Made by a program: the position numbers and the translations under genes. DNA of 64,000 bases, from positions 42,342,227 to 42,406,226 of the forward strand of contig NC_065546.1 in NCBI RefSeq assembly GCF_022605725.1, read 5' to 3'. This document shows positions 57,683 to 64,000 of the stretch, in pieces. The notes beneath the pieces were generated by a model that was given only the letters and a program-made list of their open reading frames with translations, was not told the DNA's origin and searched no databases. Position 1 is the stretch's first letter; each line of letters opens with the position of its first letter. The stretch comes from Anthonomus grandis grandis (lineage: Eukaryota; Arthropoda; Insecta; Coleoptera; Curculionidae).

Positions 57683-58208
57683 ATGGGATACAAATGTATT
57701 TATTTACCTTGTAATTCGAGAAGTGGAGGAGATAAGTCCCTTTTTAAGCTCCCCAAGGATCCCGTAAGGTATGAGAAATGTCCTTTTGAGTTAACACTTT
57801 AACATTTTGTATTTTCAGAATGATACGGTGGCTTAAGGCGGCCAGAAGAGAAGACCTTATTAAGAAGAACTTAATTAATTATAAATTATGCGAGGATCAC
57901 TTCGAGAGGAAATTCATCTCGTTATCGGACACCGGTATTAAGCGGATTTATAACGACGCCATTCCCACCATATTTATGCCGGTCATGCCCTCAGAATGTA
58001 CTTGTGGACTTAAGGATAAGCATGCAGAGACGAAAAATGATTTTTCAGGTATGTATCATGTTAGAAAATTCACCAAAAAGCAGCGCTCGGGTGTTGGCGT
58101 GAAAATTCACCAAAAAGTAACTCTTTTGCCTACCCAGGAGTTGTACAGGAAGTAGTACAAAAGCTACGGAGAGAACGAGAGGAACGTGAAGGCAAAGACA
58201 GGAAATGA
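57683..58208 (+). CDS. THAP gene 2, complete three-exon model (~128 aa) with a coiled-coil tail
   Basis: Exon 1 is 57,683-57,768 (MGYKCIYLPCNSRSGGDKSL, KLPKDPVR; donor AAG|GTATGA). Exon 2 is 57,819-58,048 (RMIRWLKAARREDLIKKNL, YKLCEDHFERKFI, RIYNDAIPTIF; acceptor TATTTTCAG, donor CAG|GTATGT). Exon 3 is 58,138-58,208 (GVVQEVVQKLRREREEREGK then DRK and TGA; acceptor TGCCTACCCAG). Phases fit (2, 1). The THAP signature C-x4-C, Trp, C-x2-H and AIPTIF box is complete, so it should be a zinc-dependent DNA-binding protein. The tail is a short highly charged helix that could dimerise. If intron 2 is retained the frame adds ~35 codons to 58,153. A second, equally phased tail exon lies at 58,382-58,446. 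Domain call is firm; the exon 3 choice is inference. Confidence 0.8.
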
Positions 58209-58720
58209 ATAAGCGTGGAGAAGGAAATTATTAGAAGGAAGTTATAGATATGCAGAAAGAGGCAAGTCATGAAGACGTGTAAAAATTTAATTATTACATG
58301 ATAAATGATATACTAAATTATTTCATGGATGCTTAGTTCTCGTGCCTTCCTGGAGCTGATCTAGGATTGTTACATGCGCAGTAGTTGAACCACAAGCAGC
58401 AGAGCGAGAAGAGCAAAAGAAACGTGAAGACAGAGACAAGAAATAAAAATGCGTGGTGATGGATGATGACCTGAAGAGACAACCTGGAAATTGTGTTAAA
58501 ATTGAATGCGCAGTAGGCGAAGTAAAATGGTTAGAAGTGGCTATCGAATCTTTTCATGCCTTGTCGTTGCCAATAGAGGGTTGTAACATATGCTGTATTT
58601 CTACATTAAATAGTATGAAAAGAAGAACAAGAGGTATGTAGAGAAAGAGACAGGAAATAAAAAGACGTGGTGATGTATGTTGACCTAGAGGAAGAAGAAA
58701 CCATTAAGAATTCTAGAAAT
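58138..58720. repeat. Triplicated segment carrying THAP gene 2 tail exons
   Basis: Three diverged units about 220-245 bases apart share GARGA.C..GAGGAACGTGAA or a variant, GACAGRGACARGAAAT, then GCGTGG.GA..GA and CTCGTGCCTT. Unit 1 and 2 carry open tail exons; unit 3 (near 58,617-58,680) has lost the frame. Confidence 0.6.
58382..58446 (+). CDS. Alternative or duplicated tail exon of THAP gene 2
   Basis: After CATGCGCAG the sequence reads, in the phase left by exon 2, VVEPQAAEREEQKKREDRDK then K and TAA. It is clearly related to the exon 3 tail (VVQEVVQKLRREREEREGK). The acceptor lacks a strong pyrimidine tract. It may be a mutually exclusive last exon or a dead duplicate. A third, decayed relative follows at ~58,615-58,665. 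Confidence 0.5.
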
Positions 58721-59809
58721 TCTCGGGTGTTCTCGTGCCTTGTGGTGGTGGATCCAGGGTGGTTACAATTGTACAATTTCTTGTATAATCCCACTGGATT
58801 ATAATCAGTCTATTTGAAATAGTACAAATGGTGCAAATATATAACTCTAATAAAATAATTCATGCCACACGTTAACAAATGCAATCGAAATAGTCATATT
58901 TCAGTCATTGAACCCGATAACCTACTATAGTTTTCATTCTTCAATTACGTTTACTTACGATCGCGAGATCTCAATGGACGTCATTCAGCATTTTTATCGA
59001 CGGTCTATGAGGTTGTATCAATTTCCTTTTTGAAGTGTAATTACTTTTTCTTTCTTTTAATAGATTAGTCTATTCTTAGACGACCTTGCCATTGACTCGA
59101 CGGAAGCTTGGTTTGTTTTTTTTATTGCGTTTTATCGAATGTAGTTGGTATAAAGCCGGTTTGTTTTTATGTAGTTGGCCATAGGTGTGACAACCCTAAA
59201 TTCGTCAAACCCAAAGGATGTAATTCCGAAGACATCCGAGCGACTACGGTAGGGATCTTCTATATATTACGTATCTGCTTAAATGGAAGAAGCAAAGGTC
59301 AGAAAATTTTGTTTTATTAAAAAATCATATTGTTTAAAAAAAGCAGGGTATAGGGACGGCAGGGGAATTTCTTTTAATGTCACAAAGTGATGGGCGGGAT
59401 ATAAATAGACGATCTGTAGTAGCAAGACACTAACCTCCGTGGATATGGTGAGTGTGAGAACTTTCAATTGGACAAGTCCATAACTCTAAAGACACATGAA
59501 CCTTGACCTTCTCGATTACCAATACATTTATTTAATTAATATAATGGGCGTGACAACCGTGAATTTGCCACGCCCTTTAAAAATAGGAATAGGATAAATT
59601 GTGCGAATAAAGATGTGCGGCAGATAGATGGCGCACCATAGATTTTGCTCCAAAAACCTCAAATCTGGTGAGTACTGTGGTCCTTGCCAAGCGAAACTGG
59701 TTCTAGCTCAGCTAGTCAAGTATTTAACCCAAAAAAATGGTTTATATAAAAATATTCCTCAAAAGATGCATTTTCTTTTGAAACGGTTTTCGGCAGGGTA
59801 AAAGCACTT
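58721..59809. other. No gene seen; contains TGTGACAACC repeats
   Basis: TGTGACAACCCTAAAT at 59,186 and GGGCGTGACAACCGTGAATT at 59,546 (closed by CCACGCCC to form an inverted pair) recur at 62,983 upstream of THAP gene 4. A related GGTGAGTGTGAGAACT is at ~59,440. They may be LTR or MITE termini or shared promoter motifs. Confidence 0.4.
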
Positions 59810-60155
59810 ATTGACCTTTATTAATAGCCGCAAGTCCTCTGCAGCCTTTTTCTGCGACCTGTCGGATGCGTTTGACTGCATTGGACCACAACATTCTACT
59901 TCAAAAAACTTCAATTTGTGGTATCCGAGGTGTCAAAAATAAATTGTTCCGCTGATATCTAACCAAACGTCCCCAATCAGTCACATACAATAAAGTAAGT
60001 AAATATAGTAAAAAATAAGCAAATAAGTAATAGATAAAGCAACTAGTTCATTGAAAGGAAAGCGGTGTTCTTCACGGGTCTATCTTAGGCTCAACAGTCT
60101 TTCTGGCATACATAAATGATATACTAAGTCTGGACATCTCTTAATGGCCTCTTTT
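59810..60155 (+). pseudogene. Non-LTR RT fragment
   Basis: SAAFFCDLSDAFDC (~59,835-59,880), then HNILLQKLQFCGIRGVKNKL (~59,890-59,945) and GSILGSTVFLAYINDI (~60,075-60,120) match the RT palm up to the block before YADD. Several frameshifts; ~115 codons remain. Confidence 0.75.
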
Positions 60156-60489
60156 GGGACTTTTCCTTAATCTATTTATTCTGTCTTTAAATGTCTAAAA
60201 TTTGTCAGTTAACTGTGACGATGTGATGTTCAATATTTAGCAATGTCAAAGTTACTTTACACCCTAGCGCGTATATTACGCACTGCATTAGAAAGGAAAA
60301 CTTATTATAATTTAATAAAAACATGCCTAAAGTAAATACTTTATGCCTGGTGTTTAGTAGAAAAAAGAATTAACTTTGCATCTATCTGTATTTAGAGGAA
60401 ACAACTTAATTGCAATTAAATAATATACCATCAAATAACAAAATGATTTCTCTTTAACAATTATTTTTAAACCTGTATTTCTCTTTTAT
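60156..60489. other. No gene seen
   Basis: AT-rich; no first THAP exon was found here to go with the relic that follows. Confidence 0.4.
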
Positions 60490-60660
60490 TGGTTGGAAGC
60501 CTGTAATAGGTAAGATTTATTGCCAAAAGTCGCCGAACTACATTAATTTTAGACTTTGCGAGGAACATTTTGAGCATAAGATTATCTCACAAGGGGATGC
60601 TAAAAAAATATTATTTTGTAACGCAGTTCCTACGCTATTTCCTTATCTTTCCAAAAAAAT
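60490..60660 (+). pseudogene. THAP second-exon relic
   Basis: WLEACNR.DLLPK, then after a frameshift SPNYINFRLCEEHFEHKIIS and CNAVPTLFPYLSKK. This follows exon 2 of THAP gene 2 (WLKAARREDLIKK, LCEDHFERK, AIPTIF) block by block. An in-frame TAA and a frameshift interrupt it. The C-x2-H and AVPTLF box survive. Confidence 0.75.
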
Positions 60661-62480
60661 ATATATATGTATACATATTTTTCTGCTTCTGAAATAAAGC
60701 AGCAGTCAAGCTACATTAGTTACATTAATAACTCAAAGTTCTAAAAAGTATCACAATAGTATATCACTAGATTTAGACATAGATATAAATAAAATAGAGA
60801 GTATAAGAATAAATAAAAGATATTTTATTTATTCTCATAGAGGTATTTAAAATGACTATGCTTTGTCAATAAGAATATCATTTTTATGTATGTCTTTGAC
60901 AATAAATATGTTTAAATTGAACTGAACACTAGATTCAAGAATCACAAGACTAGTCAAAAAATATAAAAGAATACAAATTATATCAATCATAAGTGTAAGT
61001 CTTAGTGTCAAGATCAGGAAATAAAAAAAATATGAACATTAGATATCAGTAAAGTCCAAAAATATATGCTAAATATAGTTTATAAAACAAAATAATACTG
61101 CCACTGAAAGAAAATTACAATTAAATCACAACGAGAAGATAATCTACACCAGAAAAGTATAAACAGGACGTTTGTTACCTCTGGTGCTAATGTTACGTAA
61201 TCCCAAATTTAGGAATCTCAATTTAATCTAAATTCATTCAATTAGCCCCCGCTTATATATCTGATGCAATTTTTACTTTCTCATTGATGGACAAAATAAG
61301 CCAGTTAAAGTTTACAATTCAAAATATTTAACTAAACATATGTAGTTGAGAATTGTGATTTACAAAGTAAATTTTAAGGACCGAATGGTCGTTCTTGTGC
61401 CCAAATAAGTTACGTATTCAACCACTCAATATTCAACTCTACTCAGAGGTGAGTTTGTTACGTCCAAAATTTTACCAGTTAATCTAAATTTAAATTAAAC
61501 AAAAGCTAACTAGAAAGTTTAAAATATTAATGAGCGCCACCGAATTTTTAGTCAGTGTCCCAGGGCTTTATTCAAAAATTTACTAAGAGAACAAAAATAC
61601 GAAAAAAATAAAAGTCAATGGAATAGGTTTACGGGTTCAACATTTAATGTAATGCACTATTAATGAATATTCACTTACAACTAAGAACATAGATATATGT
61701 TTGTTGGTTTACATTACTGTGGCTGTGAGTACCAGTGTAGTAACTAAATCAAAAAGATAACAAATTATAGATTTGTCTAGTTACACCCTTTATTTCATAA
61801 CGAGAATGATTATACATGCTTCACAAGTTGACCCAATAAATTAAACTATACTTAACCAAGCAGAAGTGTGGGCATAAACTAAGGGGGTATTAATTTAATG
61901 TAATAATTAAGTAAACAAAAGATATTAAAAATAGGTAATGAAAATAAACATTATTTATTAAATTAAAACTATAGGTATTTAGCTAATGTTGAGCTGCTAT
62001 GGGGTTGTAGTTAACTAGCCAAGAGTATTGGCTCCACATCGGTACAATAGCTAACGCAGTGGTGAGAATTTAAAAGAGTCCAGAGTTCAGTTACATCAAG
62101 TATCTATGTCCGAATCCAAGACACACAAAAATACATGCATGGAAAATCAGCGGAGCAGGATGTAGCATTTTAGGTCTATTTCTGATTACTAATAAATAAT
62201 TACGAATGAAAACAATTAAAATATTACCAAGAGTTTAATAAATATAATATACTGCAAGAAATTACTTTACATGGTAATAAACCCTGATTTAGTTTTATGA
62301 TAAATTTTAAATATGACATTCTAAATAAAACAGGCAGTTTTAATTATAGGTGTAATTACTGGTTTATTACATACGTACACACTATAAACACAATGACTTA
62401 AGACTACAAGAAATATTTATTTCCTACTAATTATTTCGATTTACAAATCCCGCCAATATTCAGAGTTCAACTGACACCTA
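60661..62480. other. No gene seen
   Basis: Long AT-rich stretch without ORFs. TTTGACAATAAATATGTTT at ~60,896 looks like the 3' end of a non-LTR element. Otherwise unassigned. Confidence 0.4.
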
Positions 62481-62589
62481 GCGGCGAGAGCTCCTAGACC
62501 TAGACTGACTTTCTACGCATGTCTTGAGATGTCGCGAGATTTCACTCACTCCATCGGTGTCGCACCGTCGCGTTTAGGCGACTGCTGGG

Positions 62590-62649
62590 GATCAGTTAGT
62601 ATGTTCGTGGCCGTTAAGATCGTCACAATACATTTTTTCTTTGGAGACG
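62590..62649 (+). promoter_or_regulatory. Initiator region of THAP gene 3
   Basis: TCAGTTAGT (62,592-62,600) fits the arthropod initiator with no TATA box upstream, and GTTAAGATCGTC follows ~20 bases on (AGATCGT is downstream-element-like but at +24, slightly early). Leader of ~55 bases to the ATG. Confidence 0.4.
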
Positions 62650-62929
62650 ATGGATAAATTAAGTAGAGTAAGGGAGTGTTCTTATCGCGGATGCGATAAT
62701 ACGAGAAAACCGAAAAACAACGCGCTAAGTTTCTTTAAATTTCCAATATATAAACCGGCGGTACTCAATCAATGGTTGGAAAATGTCGGAAACCCAGAAA
62801 CGTATATCATGGACGAAAGCCTGTTGAAACACAGAGTGGTCTGTGAGGAACATTTTGAGAAGAAATATATTTTAATTAATAAAAAAAGAAAAATACTCTC
62901 AAAATTTGCTGTACCTATTTCGTGGAAAG
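62650..62929 (+). CDS. THAP gene 3, single-exon THAP domain, 3' part unknown
   Basis: Starts MDKLSRVRECSYRGCDNT, giving C-x4-C. FFKFPIYKPAVLNQWLEN supplies the conserved Pro and Trp, VVCEEHFEKKYI the C-x2-H, and SKFAVPISW the terminal A-V-P box. The frame runs into GGTAAGG at 62,929-62,934, an excellent donor in phase 1, the same phase as the other THAP exons here. Unlike genes 1, 2 and 4 it has no intron inside the domain. No downstream exon was identified before THAP gene 4 begins 340 bases later; without splicing the protein would add 14 residues and stop at 62,973. It is probably DNA-binding and nuclear. Confidence 0.8.
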
Positions 62930-63090
62930 GTAAGGAAATTGTTAAATTATTGTTATTAAGCTCGCTTCGTTGATGTGGTGAGTGTGACAACCGTGAATCG
63001 GTCACGCCCTAACGTCACAGATTTACAGAATACAGATGCAAAACTGATCGAAAATACGCGTGCGAGCGCCAGACTTCAGACACGCCTCCT

Positions 63091-63112
63091 GGGTGATGGA
63101 TTTCCATCACCC
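63091..63112. repeat. Perfect hairpin upstream of THAP gene 4
   Basis: GGGTGATGGA, TT, TCCATCACCC: a 10-base perfect stem in GC-rich DNA about 160 bases upstream of the ATG. It could be an operator-like site or a structural relic. Confidence 0.8.
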
Positions 63113-63268
63113 GCCTAGTACGAAGCATGATGGCAAGGGGTTTAATTTGCTGCAAGCCTCCGCGCCGCGTGCTTCTAATTTTCTTTGCGTAGTACGCGTG
63201 TTTATGATTAATAATTAAATTGAAATAATATTATATTTGTATTTTGATTAAATATTATTTTTGTTGAA

Positions 63269-64000
63269 ATGGGTGGGTATAAGTGTGTATATCTTTATTG
63301 TTCCAGCCACAGTGGTGGAGGAACGACGTTATTTAGATTTCCAAAAGATGAGTTAAGGTATGTATTATGTATTTAAACTCTTAATTAGTTTTATGTTTTG
63401 TTATATAGAGTGTGTCAAAATTTCTTCGCAATCGTTTACCAGCCGCATCTGAAGCTAAAAATAAGTATATAGGTATATATTTTTATTTTAAATACAGAAA
63501 TGTTAAAAAGTTTTAAACTTTGTGTTTTTTGAATCATATAAAGATTTTTAGTCGTAGCAATTTTTCGAAATTTTGATCATATATCTATTTACGATTAATA
63601 TTATCAACTGATTTTAAAACGAGTTGTGCTAAAATGTACAGGGTCGTGTGACTAGCGATGGGCCAGAGATAAAAATGATGAAACTTTTTATAATTTTATA
63701 ATTGCTAATTTTTAATAATTTTGGTGATAAAATTAAAAAATACCAAAATGTCTACATAAAAAAGGCCCTCTTGTTCAAACGTTTGATAGATTCGCCTATA
63801 AAATATTGCATGGGATCTAACTCCTGGACACCCCGGGTTCTCTACATTCCTAAGCTTAAATTTTTTTGTTTAATATCTTAAACGAATGCAGCTTTTTTTA
63901 TCTTTAGGTCGACTGCTTGGCTTAAGGCTGCTGGAAGAGAAGATCTTTCAAAAAAAAATCTTATTAATTACAAACTTTGTGAACATCACTTTGAAAATAA
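63269..64000 (+). CDS. THAP gene 4, first two exons, runs off the right edge
   Basis: Exon 1 is 63,269-63,357 (MGGYKCVYLYCSSHSGGGT, LFRFPKDELR; donor AAG|GTATGT). Exon 2 begins 63,908 (acceptor TTTTATCTTTAG) with STAWLKAAGREDLSKKNLIN, YKLCEHHFEN and is open at the window end. Exon structure, phase 2 junction and sequence match THAP gene 2 closely (GYKC.YL.C.S.SGG, WLKAA.REDL.KKNLINYKLCE.HFE), so the two are recent paralogues. The C-x4-C and C-x2-H zinc ligands and Trp are present. The 550-base intron is much longer than in gene 2 and holds AT-rich DNA. Confidence 0.85.

Overview
This is repeat-rich, AT-rich nuclear DNA from an arthropod, most likely an insect. The evidence is the mix of Tc1/mariner transposons, jockey-like non-LTR retrotransposons, Ty3/gypsy and BEL/Pao relics, intron-containing THAP zinc-finger genes, and arthropod-type initiators (TCAGT). 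A beetle is plausible, but the sequence alone does not prove it. No bacterial-style operons, rRNA genes, tRNA genes or CRISPR arrays were seen.

Layout. 0-5 kb: the 3' part of a Tc1/mariner-type transposase running off the left edge, then a ~1.06 kb long-TIR MITE. 5-20 kb: mostly unassigned DNA with a non-LTR relic (8.99-10.8 kb), a long TA tract, a heat-shock-like promoter at 12.9-13.0 kb with no heat-shock ORF behind it, a hairpin tandem repeat at 16.5 kb and a decayed Tc1 copy (17.2-18.2 kb). 20-28 kb: a fold-back element with a MITE nested in it, two overlapping non-LTR relics, and a ~2.7 kb DD82E-type transposon with a partial inverted second copy. 28-38 kb: a diverged tandem array interrupted by a well-bounded mariner (29,908-31,159), a gypsy relic whose 3' end resembles the array unit, then ~3 kb of repeated GAA-rich units. 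38-43 kb: non-LTR fragments, another transposase relic, and a young non-LTR 3' end with an intact poly(A) tail.

43.4-45.5 kb: a THAP-domain gene with three recognisable exons and a 1 kb fold-back MITE inside its first intron. 45.6-52.6 kb: a BEL/Pao fragment, a tandem duplication and two non-LTR relics. 52.7-55.5 kb: a diverged repeat family into which a nearly intact DD82E-type transposon (52,880-54,862) has inserted with clear TIRs and a TA target site. 55.9-56.8 kb: a non-LTR 3' fragment.

57.6-64.0 kb: a cluster of four THAP units (57.7, 60.5, 62.65 and 63.27 kb). The first can be assembled into a complete short gene with three exons, and it is followed by duplicated copies of its terminal coiled-coil exon. 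The other complete THAP exons also end in the same splice phase. This cluster is the most unusual gene-like content in the window. Almost everything else is transposon-derived. The only genes likely to belong to the host, or to have been domesticated, are the THAP genes.
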